From contig JALNWB010000002.1 in assembly GCA_023231105.1 (NCBI GenBank), positions 1 to 60,764 of the forward strand: 60,764 nt of DNA, given 5' to 3'. The number at the start of each line of letters is the position of its first letter. The first letter of the stretch is position 1. The position numbers and the translations under genes were made by a program. Below, piece after piece: positions 1 through 8,658 of the stretch. This DNA comes from Ignavibacteriaceae bacterium (lineage in GTDB: Bacteria; Bacteroidota; Ignavibacteria; Ignavibacteriales; Ignavibacteriaceae). The notes under the pieces are model-generated. The model did not search any database. It worked only from the letters and a program-made list of their open reading frames with translations, and had not been told where the DNA came from.

Positions 1-2
1 CT

Positions 3-296
3 ACCGATACTAATCCTGATGAAATTAGAAAAGCTACGCCTGAACGAAAAGATTCCGAATCACCGGCTGTAAATACCGATAGAAGAAAACCGGAGTCAGC
101 TTCGCCAAGCAGAGGTAATTCAAGCGATAGGAAAAAAGGTGACAGAAGCAGTTATTCATCGCCGAGAAGAGAATCATCCCAACCAAGATATACAGCTCCG
201 AGAAGCAACAACAGCGGGTCATCAACACGATCATCTTCCACTCCTTCGAGAAGCAGCGGAAGCAGCAGTAGTGATTCGAGAGAACGGAGAAGATAA
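3..296 (+). CDS. C-terminal part of a Ser/Arg-rich protein (5' end outside window)
   Basis: The frame is open from the window edge to a TAA at 294-296, just before the ATG of the next gene. The visible 97 residues are almost wholly Ser, Arg, Pro, Asn and Lys, with no fold apparent, and end in a basic run (SRERRR-like). The next gene product has the same kind of disordered Ser/Thr/Arg-rich tail, so the two may be tandem relatives or parts of one surface structure. The stop is 3 bases from the next ATG, so they are probably co-transcribed. The function is not recognised, and the N-terminal domain that would identify it lies outside the window. Confidence 0.6.
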   Translation, partial: TDTNPDEIRKATPERKDSESPAVNTDRRKPESASPSRGNSSDRKKGDRSSYSSPRRESSQPRYTAPRSNNSGSSTRSSSTPSRSSGSSSSDSRERRR

Positions 297-299
297 ATT

Positions 300-788
300 A
301 TGAAAGCATTTAAACTTTTATCTTCCGTAATTATCATGTTTGCCGTTCAAGGTTGTTACACAGTTATTTGGACACCGGATGTAGCTTTCCCAACGAAAGA
401 AAAAAGTGATAATTCTGATTCTTATTATGAGGAAATTTATTACGGAGAATATTCTCCTTACTATGAAGTTCCCTGGTGGTATTCGGTTACTCCTCCTACA
501 AGGTTTGTGATTCCGGCAAGTGAAAGAACAGCCCAAGAAATAAAATTGAGAAATGGAAGTTCACCCGAGGGAAGAACTCCAAATCGTCGTCCGGATCAAC
601 CTATAATCGATTACGGGACACCAAGTGTTGATCAAACTCCGACAACAACACAGACAACGACCACTGATGATAATTCATCAAAAAAGAGCGAGAGTACAAC
701 TCCGCAAAGAGAAAAAGGAAATTCTTCTAATTCACGTGACACAAGAAATAATGACGGAAGCCGGTCTTCCGATACTCCAAGGAGATAA
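300..788 (+). CDS. Lipoprotein with Tyr-rich head and disordered Ser/Thr/Arg tail
   Basis: The 162-residue product starts with a short signal peptide and a lipobox (VQGC, Cys19), so it should be lipidated and probably sits in the outer membrane. Residues about 35-70 are rich in Tyr, Glu and Trp. From about residue 85 the chain is Thr/Ser/Pro/Asn-rich and ends in basic residues (SDTPRR). No enzyme motif is visible. It lies 3 bases after the preceding gene and 5 bases before the PorV-like gene, so all three are probably one transcript. A role as a surface-attached accessory of that barrel is inference from position. Confidence 0.75.
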   Translation: MKAFKLLSSVIIMFAVQGCYTVIWTPDVAFPTKEKSDNSDSYYEEIYYGEYSPYYEVPWWYSVTPPTRFVIPASERTAQEIKLRNGSSPEGRTPNRRPDQPIIDYGTPSVDQTPTTTQTTTTDDNSSKKSESTTPQREKGNSSNSRDTRNNDGSRSSDTPRR

Positions 789-793
789 ATAAT

Positions 794-2257
794 ATGAAAA
801 TTCTTAAAGTTTTTTTTCTAACAATTTTTATTCTTACCGCAGTTAGCCAGGCTCAAACAATTACTGATGCACTACGCGTTTCAGAAAGCGGTTTAGGCGT
901 CGGGGCAAGAGCTTTAGGAATGGGCAACGCTTTTAGCGGAATAAGTGATGACGCTTCGGCAATGTTTTTTAATCCAGCAGGTTTAGGATTAATTAAACGA
1001 TTGGAAGTGGCAGGCGGTTTGGATTACTTCAATTACGGTAATGATGCTACTTTGTACAATAATAAAACCAATTACTCAAGCAGCGCCACAAACTTTAATC
1101 AAATAAGTTTTGTATTCCCCTTCCCTACTTTACGCGGCAGTTTGGTTTTCGGAATGTCGTACAACAAAAGCAAAGATTTTACTTCGGCATTAAAATTTGA
1201 CGGATTTAATATCGGAAGTAATTCAATGATTCAATATTTAGAAGAAGTGAAAACACCGTTAGATGATCAGTCATATAAAAATTCTGTTCCGTATAATCTG
1301 TTTTTAAGCGATGATACTGGGAAAGTTTCAGTTATCAACGGAAAGCTTAATCAAAGTGGAACTACGTTACAGGAAGGCGGATTGGACAGCTGGACTTTTT
1401 CAGGCTCGATGGAAGTTTCGAAAAATTTATATGTCGGTGGTTCTTTAAATATCAATTCCGGCACATTCAAAAGTAACCGCGAATTTTATGAAGATGATAC
1501 AAAAGGCATATATACCAACCTTGAAACTGCGCCTGGAAATGCTTTCACTAAAAATTTCACAACGTTTTATAGAAATGATATTCTTGATTGGGAAATAAGC
1601 GGTTGGGATTTGAAACTTGGTACTATTTATCAACTTTCAAAACTTGCTCGCTTCGGTGCAACCATTCAATTTCCAAAGAAGTTTACTATTAAGGAAACAT
1701 ATACCTTTGACGCTCGCTCCGAGTTCGGCAGCAATATTGTTAATCTTCCGTCAGATCTGAAAGACTATCTCAGCGATAAAGTTGAATATGATATTACTAC
1801 TCCGTTTGTTTTAACGGGAGCTGCCTCGGTTAATGTGAAGGGATTAATTTTATCCGGAGAAGCTACACTCACTGATTATTCCCAAACTGAATTCAGCAAT
1901 GCCAAAGGAATTTCTGCAAACTATTTTGCCGGTGTAAACCGGGATATGAAAGAATTACTGCGCGCAGTAGCCGCTGTTAATATCGGTTTGGAATATACTA
2001 TCCCGCAAGTTGGTGTGCGGGTTCGCGGAGGTTTTATGTCTCAACCCTCACCGTATAAAGGTGATCCTTCGGACTTTGGTAAAAAATATTTAACCGGTGG
2101 TGTTGGATTTTTAGCCGACGAAACTTTTGCAATTGATGTTGCTTATGCTCACGGCTGGTGGAAAACATACGGCGACAATTACGGAACAAATTTATCAAGA
2201 GTTCATCAGGATATCTCAGCTGATAAAATGTTGGTTACATTCAGTTACCGGTTCTAA
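794..2257 (+). CDS. PorV/UPF0164-type outer-membrane beta-barrel protein
   Basis: This 487-residue protein has a signal peptide (cleavage near SQAQT, residue 21). The mature N-terminus carries the PorV/PorQ/UPF0164 signature, a GVGARALGMGNAF block followed by DDASAMFFNPAGL at residues about 34-65. The rest alternates as amphipathic strands and ends in an aromatic strand (VTFSYRF), as expected for a FadL/PorV-like barrel. In Bacteroidota, PorV shuttles type IX secretion cargo to the sortase, but the UPF0164 family is wider, so the exact role is uncertain. It is the last gene of the plus-strand group and is followed at once by a strong terminator. Confidence 0.8.
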   Translation: MKILKVFFLTIFILTAVSQAQTITDALRVSESGLGVGARALGMGNAFSGISDDASAMFFNPAGLGLIKRLEVAGGLDYFNYGNDATLYNNKTNYSSSATNFNQISFVFPFPTLRGSLVFGMSYNKSKDFTSALKFDGFNIGSNSMIQYLEEVKTPLDDQSYKNSVPYNLFLSDDTGKVSVINGKLNQSGTTLQEGGLDSWTFSGSMEVSKNLYVGGSLNINSGTFKSNREFYEDDTKGIYTNLETAPGNAFTKNFTTFYRNDILDWEISGWDLKLGTIYQLSKLARFGATIQFPKKFTIKETYTFDARSEFGSNIVNLPSDLKDYLSDKVEYDITTPFVLTGAASVNVKGLILSGEATLTDYSQTEFSNAKGISANYFAGVNRDMKELLRAVAAVNIGLEYTIPQVGVRVRGGFMSQPSPYKGDPSDFGKKYLTGGVGFLADETFAIDVAYAHGWWKTYGDNYGTNLSRVHQDISADKMLVTFSYRF

Positions 2258-2270
2258 TAATTTTAACTTC

Positions 2271-2306
2271 AAAAAAAAGCGTCACTTTATGTGACGCTTT
2301 TTTTTG
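2271..2306. terminator. Bidirectional intrinsic terminator
   Basis: A perfect 7-bp stem (GCGTCAC at 2279-2285, GTGACGC at 2291-2297) with a 5-base loop is flanked by an A-run on the left and a T-run on the right. It therefore works for the plus-strand PorV-like gene and for the minus-strand regulator operon that converge here. Confidence 0.9.
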
Positions 2307-2338
2307 TCAATTCTATGAGTAGAACTTAGAAGAAATTC

Positions 2339-3502
2339 TTATCTTCTAAAAAATTCAGCTACTACTTTTTCCCAATTTACATCATTAAGTTTTTCAAGTT
2401 GACCAACATATAGTTGACTCTCTTCCACATATTCGCCCTGATTCTTTTCTGTTTTGATAAGCTCTTTCATAAGAGAGTTGAAATGCTCAATATCTTCCTG
2501 ATAAAAAGTAACGGCAGATTTTCCTATCTGTAATTCTTTAATTTCGGTATCCAGATGCTCGGCATCAAGTGCACAAACCCAATTTCTTTCATACGGTGTA
2601 ACGTTAAGAGCCGCAGGATTTCGTTCAAGCAGAGTATTGATCTGTGATACTTTGCCACTAACCGGTGAATGAAAAGTAATGCTTCTGTTTCCTTGTTTTA
2701 TGGTGAACAGAGGTTGACCTGCTTTTACGTTCATGCCAAGGTTTGGAAGTTCAATAGCATCAATTTTGCCGATTAGTTTTTTGGCAAAGTCATCAATTCC
2801 AACTTTAGCAATTCCTTCCTGGTTCATACTAACCCATGTATGATTTTTTGCGATGAAAACTCCGCCGGGAATAGAAAACTCACCTTTTGTAAAATCATCA
2901 GAAGCAGGCAAATGAGTGATATGGACTTTTGGTTTAAGCTGCTTTTGAATTTTATCCTGACGCTTGATCAATGATTTTTTCACAAATGCTAATAATTCAT
3001 CTTCCGTAAATGGTTTCTGAACATAATCCATAGCTCCGTACTTCATCGTTTCAACGGCTGTTTCAACTGAAGCATACCCGGTAATAATAATTACATCAAT
3101 ATCCGGACGCATGTATTTTACAGATTTCGTTACTTCAACACCATCCATCAACGGCATTTTAAGGTCTGTAAAAAGAAAATCATAATGATGCGTTTGAATA
3201 AGTCCCAAGGCTTCCTGACCGGTTTCTACGGTATCAACCGAGTAACCATCGAGAACAAGAATTTTTCTAAAGCTGCCGAGAATAACTTCTTCATCGTCAA
3301 CACAAAGAATTTTGGCTTTAGGATTTGCAACTTCAGCGCGCTTTAAAGTCTTCGCTTCATTAGTAAAATCCAATTTAAGACTTTCCTGTAAAACAAGTTC
3401 GCGTTCTTTTTTCAATTTCTTTTCAGTTAAACGCTTTCCAAACATCCGGATTAAGATATCCGCAATGATGAATATGATTACAGCAACTATTAATAACGGC
3501 AT
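2339..3502 (-). CDS. Membrane-anchored response regulator fused to a GcvH-like domain
   Basis: The 387-residue protein has an N-terminal hydrophobic helix (residues 2-20), a charged linker, and a CheY-like receiver at about 64-180 (acid pair in CVDDEE, phospho-acceptor Asp113 in FTDLKMP, Lys in QKPF). A glycine-cleavage-H-like barrel follows at about 205-320, with HTWV and SPVSGKV motifs. At the position where GcvH carries its lipoyl lysine, seven residues before SPVSG, there is Asn, so the barrel should not be lipoylated. A helical tail of about 60 residues ends the protein. There is no DNA-binding domain. It is the last gene of the redox operon, 48 bases after the other GcvH-type regulator. 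Output by protein contact at the membrane is inference. Confidence 0.85.
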   Translation of the reverse strand: MPLLIVAVIIFIIADILIRMFGKRLTEKKLKKERELVLQESLKLDFTNEAKTLKRAEVANPKAKILCVDDEEVILGSFRKILVLDGYSVDTVETGQEALGLIQTHHYDFLFTDLKMPLMDGVEVTKSVKYMRPDIDVIIITGYASVETAVETMKYGAMDYVQKPFTEDELLAFVKKSLIKRQDKIQKQLKPKVHITHLPASDDFTKGEFSIPGGVFIAKNHTWVSMNQEGIAKVGIDDFAKKLIGKIDAIELPNLGMNVKAGQPLFTIKQGNRSITFHSPVSGKVSQINTLLERNPAALNVTPYERNWVCALDAEHLDTEIKELQIGKSAVTFYQEDIEHFNSLMKELIKTEKNQGEYVEESQLYVGQLEKLNDVNWEKVVAEFFRR

Positions 3503-3550
3503 AATATTTCTCCTAAGATTTGATTTATTTTTATTTTTTCCTGAACATAA

Positions 3551-4357
3551 CTACAACAATTCTGAACTGCACATGATCAAATGTTTTTTTTCATAATCTA
3601 TATCCGTCGGAATAATCCGGTAAATCCAGCCTTCGAAATAAGGGTCTTTCTCAATTAAACTTGAATTTAATTTTATATTTTCATTCACTTCTACAATTCT
3701 ACCCGAAACCGGAGAAAGTATTTTATGAATCCTTTCATCAACCGATTTGATAGAAATGCAGCTTATTCCCTGCATAATTTCCTCTTCCGGTTGAAGTAGT
3801 TCGATTTCTTGAACAGATTCAATTGTTTTAAGAAAAAGATCACAAACTCCAATCAATACCGAGCCGTCTCTTTCTTCAAACATCCAGCTTGCGTAGCCAA
3901 GACGCAAATATTTCACCGGGCAATTTACGTAAAGTAATTCCAAATTTTGATTCTGTACCGGAAAAGATTTTTGCCTGCTTTTTATCTTTTGATATTTATT
4001 TGCCCGAAAAACCGAACTTAATAATTCATCAACTGTAAACGGTTTAGGAATAAAATCTATTGCACCTTTATAGAGCGAATTGACGGCATTTTCAACTGTA
4101 GAATATCCGGTCATCATAATTACCGAGCTGTCAATATTTCTATTATTTAATTCATCTAATATCTGGAATCCATCACCATCAGGCATCATTATATCACAAA
4201 CAATGATGGGATAATTATTTTTAGAAATTTTTTCAATTGCTGATTTAACATTTGCAGCCACATCAACCGTATAATTATCTAAAGCACAGATTTTTATCAC
4301 CGCATCTTGAACAACCTGCTCATCATCAATCACCAATATGTCTGCGGCTTTACTCAT
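3551..4357 (-). CDS. Response regulator fused to a GcvH-like domain
   Basis: This 268-residue protein has a receiver domain (about 5-125; DD at 11-12, phospho-acceptor Asp55 in VCDIMMPDGDG, Lys in PKPF) followed by a GcvH-like domain (about 145-255) with the SPVSGRIVEVN hallmark. The residue aligned with the lipoyl lysine is Glu, so lipoylation is not expected. No DNA-binding helix-turn-helix is present. The gene starts 9 bases after the haem-sensor kinase, its likely phosphodonor, and is followed by a second regulator of the same design but with a membrane anchor. What the GcvH-like domain binds is unknown. Confidence 0.85.
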   Translation of the reverse strand: MSKAADILVIDDEQVVQDAVIKICALDNYTVDVAANVKSAIEKISKNNYPIIVCDIMMPDGDGFQILDELNNRNIDSSVIMMTGYSTVENAVNSLYKGAIDFIPKPFTVDELLSSVFRANKYQKIKSRQKSFPVQNQNLELLYVNCPVKYLRLGYASWMFEERDGSVLIGVCDLFLKTIESVQEIELLQPEEEIMQGISCISIKSVDERIHKILSPVSGRIVEVNENIKLNSSLIEKDPYFEGWIYRIIPTDIDYEKKHLIMCSSELL

Positions 4358-4366
4358 GTTATCACA

Positions 4367-6235
4367 CTATCGTTGTTGAGTGAGCGGGAGCCGGATGACA
4401 AACGTTGTCCCTTTTCCAACTTCGCTTTCAACAGTTATCGTTCCGTTATGATTATCAATTATTCCCCAGATAACCGCCAAACCAAGTCCTGTCCCTTTTT
4501 GTCCTTTAGTTGAAAAGAACGGCTCGAAAATTTTTGAAATATCGTCATTACTTATTCCGCTGCCGGTATCTTTAATTTTTATTTCGAGATATTCACTCAA
4601 GCCTGCTGAATCAACAAACTCCCATCTTTCCCAATTGTTTTTTTCTGAAGAGCAAACTTCATAAATCCCTTGCCCGCTAATTTCAAAAGCCAATACCGGT
4701 GAGCCGCAATCCGGGCAAATTTTATCGTGTTGAACAAGAGAAATATTGCAATCGGGACAAACAAACTTTGCATCCTTAGTAACCGGGAAACCAAGATCAA
4801 AATGGTTGCGGTGTTTTCCATACACAGGATCAAGGTGAATAAATCCTTCTTGATTATCAGAAAGCACTTTTACTTTTAGTGATGGAAGTCCGCCAATTTT
4901 GAAATCGTTATCAATAAGACTATGCCGCTTGGGACAAGCAGCTTTTTTTATCTGCGCAACACCGTATGGCGAAAGAGAAATTTGATGAGTAGTTACGGTC
5001 AACGTTCCGCCGGTTTCTCCAATTGCATCGGAAGCATTTACAAAGAGATTAATAAATACCTGCTGGATTTGGTTTGCATCTACCGTAATCTTTGGAAGAT
5101 AATTATCCAACTCTTTTATCATTTTCACTTTGTTAAGAGAAAGTTGATTTTCGATTACACCAACTGCTCTATCAATAATTTCATTGATGTCTGCGTTATT
5201 TTTTTTAGGAACCGTCTGCCGTGCAAAATCCAGGAGACTTTTCACAATCTCTCTGCAACGCAAAGTCTCTCTAACAATCACTTTCAGATCTTCCTGAAAT
5301 TCAGCGTTATCTTGAGTTCTTTTAAGAAGAAAACTGCTGTACGTTAAGACGCCCGTAAGAGGATTATTAATTTCGTGCGCAACTCCGGCAGCAAGTCTTC
5401 CAAGCGAAGCCATTTTATCCGATTGAAAGAGTTGCATTCTCGCTTCGGAAAGTTTCTTCGTCATATTATTAAAAGAATGAGCCAGCATTCCGATTTCATC
5501 TTCACCCATATCTTTAATTGAATAATTCAAATTTCCCATGCTTACCTGTTTAGTAGCGCTAAGCAAATTATTTACCGGGGAAGAAACCCAACGTCTTATA
5601 AAGAAGCCAATCAAAAGTCCAACACCCAGAATTGCAACAATCGCAAAGACCACAATTTCCAACTCGCTTTTTTGTATCATCTGATCTACTTCAGCAAGAG
5701 AAATAGTAACATCTAAAACACCGAGTACTTTTTGGTCTTTAGGATGAGCATGACATTCCGCCTGCCAGCAAGATTTCTCATTGTAGATTGGAGTGATGAT
5801 TCCCATAACCCGACTTGAATCAGGATGAAGTCTAAATATTCTTGTTCTTTCAGTGATCGATATTTTTTCAAGCGGCTCATTTGCCGAGTGACAAGCATAG
5901 CAGCTTTCCGCTTTCTTATCAACCATCCGGTTAATGTTGGTTGTATCGGATGAATAAATAATCTCGCCGACTTTGTTCAGAATTCTTACATCTCTAATCT
6001 GCGGTTGAGTGCCAATAGAATTGATAACCTGTTGAATTCTATCTCGTTGATTAAGCATCATATCAAACCGGGTACTGGATATTACCGTCTCGCCAAGTTG
6101 ATTTGCGTGTCGCTCAACTTCAATCAAGAGACTGCGGCTATGCGATTTGACATTAAAGTATGCAAACACTCCAATGATGGTTAATGAAGTAAGTGCAACG
6201 GCAAAAATTAAACGAAATCCGATTTTCTTAAACAT
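4367..6235 (-). CDS. c-haem sensor histidine kinase with a zinc-ribbon insert in its ATPase domain
   Basis: The 622-residue kinase has a first membrane helix (about 7-27), an extracytoplasmic sensor domain, a second helix (about 191-213), HAMP (about 214-268), HisKA with His287 in VAHEINNP, and an ATPase domain ending with DTGSGIS (556) and GTGLGL (about 581). The sensor domain holds two c-type haem motifs, CYACH at 112-116 and the longer CX4CH at 156-162. Between the N-box (Asn400) and the G1 box lies an insert of about 130 residues with a CPDC-x10-CPDC zinc ribbon (493-510). Haem sensing suggests redox or gas input. It lies between the multihaem cytochrome (33 bases upstream) and the two regulators. 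Confidence 0.9.
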   Translation of the reverse strand: MFKKIGFRLIFAVALTSLTIIGVFAYFNVKSHSRSLLIEVERHANQLGETVISSTRFDMMLNQRDRIQQVINSIGTQPQIRDVRILNKVGEIIYSSDTTNINRMVDKKAESCYACHSANEPLEKISITERTRIFRLHPDSSRVMGIITPIYNEKSCWQAECHAHPKDQKVLGVLDVTISLAEVDQMIQKSELEIVVFAIVAILGVGLLIGFFIRRWVSSPVNNLLSATKQVSMGNLNYSIKDMGEDEIGMLAHSFNNMTKKLSEARMQLFQSDKMASLGRLAAGVAHEINNPLTGVLTYSSFLLKRTQDNAEFQEDLKVIVRETLRCREIVKSLLDFARQTVPKKNNADINEIIDRAVGVIENQLSLNKVKMIKELDNYLPKITVDANQIQQVFINLFVNASDAIGETGGTLTVTTHQISLSPYGVAQIKKAACPKRHSLIDNDFKIGGLPSLKVKVLSDNQEGFIHLDPVYGKHRNHFDLGFPVTKDAKFVCPDCNISLVQHDKICPDCGSPVLAFEISGQGIYEVCSSEKNNWERWEFVDSAGLSEYLEIKIKDTGSGISNDDISKIFEPFFSTKGQKGTGLGLAVIWGIIDNHNGTITVESEVGKGTTFVIRLPLTQQR

Positions 6236-6268
6236 AATGCTAATAGAATAATTACTATATCAATTTAC

Positions 6269-7414
6269 CTATTTAGTCCTAACCAACTTTCCCGGTTTTT
6301 GCTTTGGATAGATATAATTTTCGTGACAATTTGTGCACACGGGTTTAATTGCAAAATTCTTTTCAGCATGACAATCTTCACAATTAAGTTGTGCGTGTGT
6401 TTCGTTAAGCTGCAAGCCGGTGATTGTATGTTTAAAGTTTTCATTATTCCATTCTTTATGACAGCTTACGCATTTATTATCAAGTTTGGAATAAGGAATT
6501 TTGGAACCATGGCAATTAACACACGACAAATTTACATGAAACTTATTAAGCGCCCAACCGGTTTTCTTTCCGTGATCAAATTGTTCCGCCTGCTTATTAA
6601 GGTGGCAACTTTCGCAATTATCCTCTTTATGACAGCTAAAACATTGCTTATGATGTTCATCCAATGATTTATGAGCTTTAACTATTTTGGATTTTTCATC
6701 AGAAACTTTTTTTGTGTCATGACATTTTAAGCAAGTTTCATTTTTATGGCAGGTTGTACATTCAATCTTAAATGTCTTTGTATGATCATCATGGAAAAAA
6801 GTGACCATTTTCCCTTTTTCATAATTTGTTTCAAAAACAATTTTTGTGGGTTCAAGAAGAACCGGATGAGCCATACCGGCTAATTTTTTCTTGACTTGGT
6901 CAGGCTGAATTTCTTTTACATTTTTCTTAAGCGTGTGGCACGTATTGCAGCCTGTTTCATGACTCCACTCGCGATGACAATCCATACATTGTCGGTGCAA
7001 AGCGCCTTTAAGATCAGGCCGGCTTATATCGTCTCTTTTCCTTGTATCTTCGTGGCAACTATTACATTTTAAAATTGGACCGGAAGTATTGTAATGATGG
7101 CAGTTTTTGCACCCACCGGACATAATAGACATTTGAGCATGAATTTTATGTGAAAAATGAACAGGCCCATATCTATCACTAATCTGATCAATGGTGATCA
7201 AGTCAGGCGTCTCTTCAGGTTTTTGATAAACCGTAGCTATTTTCTCCCGTGGACAAATGACAAGACACGGATCGCTCTTCGTAGGAACATCACACGTATG
7301 GCAGGTCTTGCAGGTAATATTTAATTTTGAGTGATCTTTGCCGGGACTTTGCTGAGCATGTAGAGAAACAATCATCAAAATAAATAATGCGAAAATTGTA
7401 AAAATCTTTTTCAT
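6269..7414 (-). CDS. Exported 13-haem c-type cytochrome
   Basis: The product has 381 residues with a signal peptide (cleavage after about residue 20, LHAQQ). Thirteen CxxCH motifs are visible, beginning with CKTCH and ending with CTNCH, plus many single His residues for distal ligation. After the first motif comes a Cys-rich stretch (CDVP to CLVICP), which may hold an unusual haem or a disulfide. The start codon overlaps the stop of the NrfD-like gene by 4 bases, so the two are translationally coupled. It most likely takes electrons from, or gives them to, the FeS/NrfD pair on the outer face of the cytoplasmic membrane, like the cytochromes of Hmc, Tmc and Cbc-type complexes. The partner further out is unknown. 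Confidence 0.9.
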   Translation of the reverse strand: MKKIFTIFALFILMIVSLHAQQSPGKDHSKLNITCKTCHTCDVPTKSDPCLVICPREKIATVYQKPEETPDLITIDQISDRYGPVHFSHKIHAQMSIMSGGCKNCHHYNTSGPILKCNSCHEDTRKRDDISRPDLKGALHRQCMDCHREWSHETGCNTCHTLKKNVKEIQPDQVKKKLAGMAHPVLLEPTKIVFETNYEKGKMVTFFHDDHTKTFKIECTTCHKNETCLKCHDTKKVSDEKSKIVKAHKSLDEHHKQCFSCHKEDNCESCHLNKQAEQFDHGKKTGWALNKFHVNLSCVNCHGSKIPYSKLDNKCVSCHKEWNNENFKHTITGLQLNETHAQLNCEDCHAEKNFAIKPVCTNCHENYIYPKQKPGKLVRTK

Positions 7415-8658
7415 TTTTCCACCCCTTTGATTGTATATTTGGTGGGTTGCGCTGTTTGTTTACCGGGTAAACTAATTACCGGGAAATTCAACACTATAAA
7501 TCTATATGCAAGAACCAGCATCGCAACAAACCCTATAGTTACGGAAAACTCTCCAAAAGATGGGAAATATGATTTAGTTGAATATGGTGGTGTGTATGCC
7601 ACAACAAAATTATTTATTCTGTTTAGAAGAACACCAAATACAACCAATGCTGATGCGGTGAAAAGTAAAACCGGTGATTTTAAAACTTTTTGTGAGAGGA
7701 ACATTCTTAAAGGAATAATCACGCCAAATAAAAGTTCTATGGTAAACATTACACTTGCAGTATTAACTTCCTTAAGGTAAACAAACGTTTCCCGGATGAA
7801 CATGTCACCAAGTTTAAATGCAAGATAAACTCCCAGCAGTGGCGCAATCATTGAACCTAATTTCGACAGTAAGTGCATTTCCGGTTTTAATCCAAGTGAT
7901 CGTGAAGCGAGAAGAGATTCAAAAATTACCATTGGAAAACCAACACTTATAGCTGAAATTAAAAACAATAATGGAAGAATTGGTGTTTGCCACAATGGAT
8001 GCATTTTAGGTCCGGCAATTACCATCAACGTTCCAAGCGAAGATTGATGAAGCGTAGAAAGTACTACACCGGCGATGATAAAAATAAACATCGTTTTTGA
8101 AAGACCGCTATCGATCAATCGTAATACTTTATCAACAATTTTATTTAATCCGGAAAGGAATCCGGGTAGTTTAACTTTTCCAATAAATCTTTCCGCAACC
8201 ACCGGAAGAAATTCAATATAAAGAACCGTCATATATATCATAACGCAAATGCCAACTTCAAACAGCGCTGAACTTCCGTTCCACATAATTAGCGGATGCC
8301 AGATAAAGTACCACCTTCCTATATCAACAAATACTCCCATGGCTACAAAAGTGTAACCAAGCATTGCCGTCAATAAAGCCGGACGTACCACCGCATCATA
8401 TTCTTCCCTATGCATTACATGACCAAGAGCCGCAGTTGTAAAACCACCCGCAGCAAGCGCTACACCTGCAGCAACATCAACTCCAATCCATAATCCCCAG
8501 GGATATTGATTGTTTAAATTAGTAACAGAGCCAAGTCCAAAGAAAAATCTTCCCATCAAAAAGACGAGACCATTTAAGGCAATTAGTAGAATAATAAAAA
8601 CACCGGGTGTAAAATATTTATGTTTTACAGGAACAGGATTTACTATTTCGTGATTCAT
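7411..8658 (-). CDS. HybB/NrfD-family integral membrane quinone-interacting subunit
   Basis: This 415-residue, very hydrophobic protein resembles the HybB/NrfD/PsrC family: about ten membrane helices, an early NQYPWGLWIG-like segment, and an internal LHQSSLG motif as in HybB. This family exchanges electrons and protons with menaquinone and docks on a four-cluster ferredoxin-like subunit, which is the preceding gene (4-base overlap). No hydrogenase or molybdopterin subunit is nearby, so the complex probably links the quinone pool to the 13-haem cytochrome. The direction, quinol oxidation or quinone reduction, cannot be told from sequence. menF and menD are divergently encoded next door. Confidence 0.88.
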   Translation of the reverse strand: MNHEIVNPVPVKHKYFTPGVFIILLIALNGLVFLMGRFFFGLGSVTNLNNQYPWGLWIGVDVAAGVALAAGGFTTAALGHVMHREEYDAVVRPALLTAMLGYTFVAMGVFVDIGRWYFIWHPLIMWNGSSALFEVGICVMIYMTVLYIEFLPVVAERFIGKVKLPGFLSGLNKIVDKVLRLIDSGLSKTMFIFIIAGVVLSTLHQSSLGTLMVIAGPKMHPLWQTPILPLLFLISAISVGFPMVIFESLLASRSLGLKPEMHLLSKLGSMIAPLLGVYLAFKLGDMFIRETFVYLKEVNTASVMFTIELLFGVIIPLRMFLSQKVLKSPVLLFTASALVVFGVLLNRINNFVVAYTPPYSTKSYFPSFGEFSVTIGFVAMLVLAYRFIVLNFPVISLPGKQTAQPTKYTIKGVEK

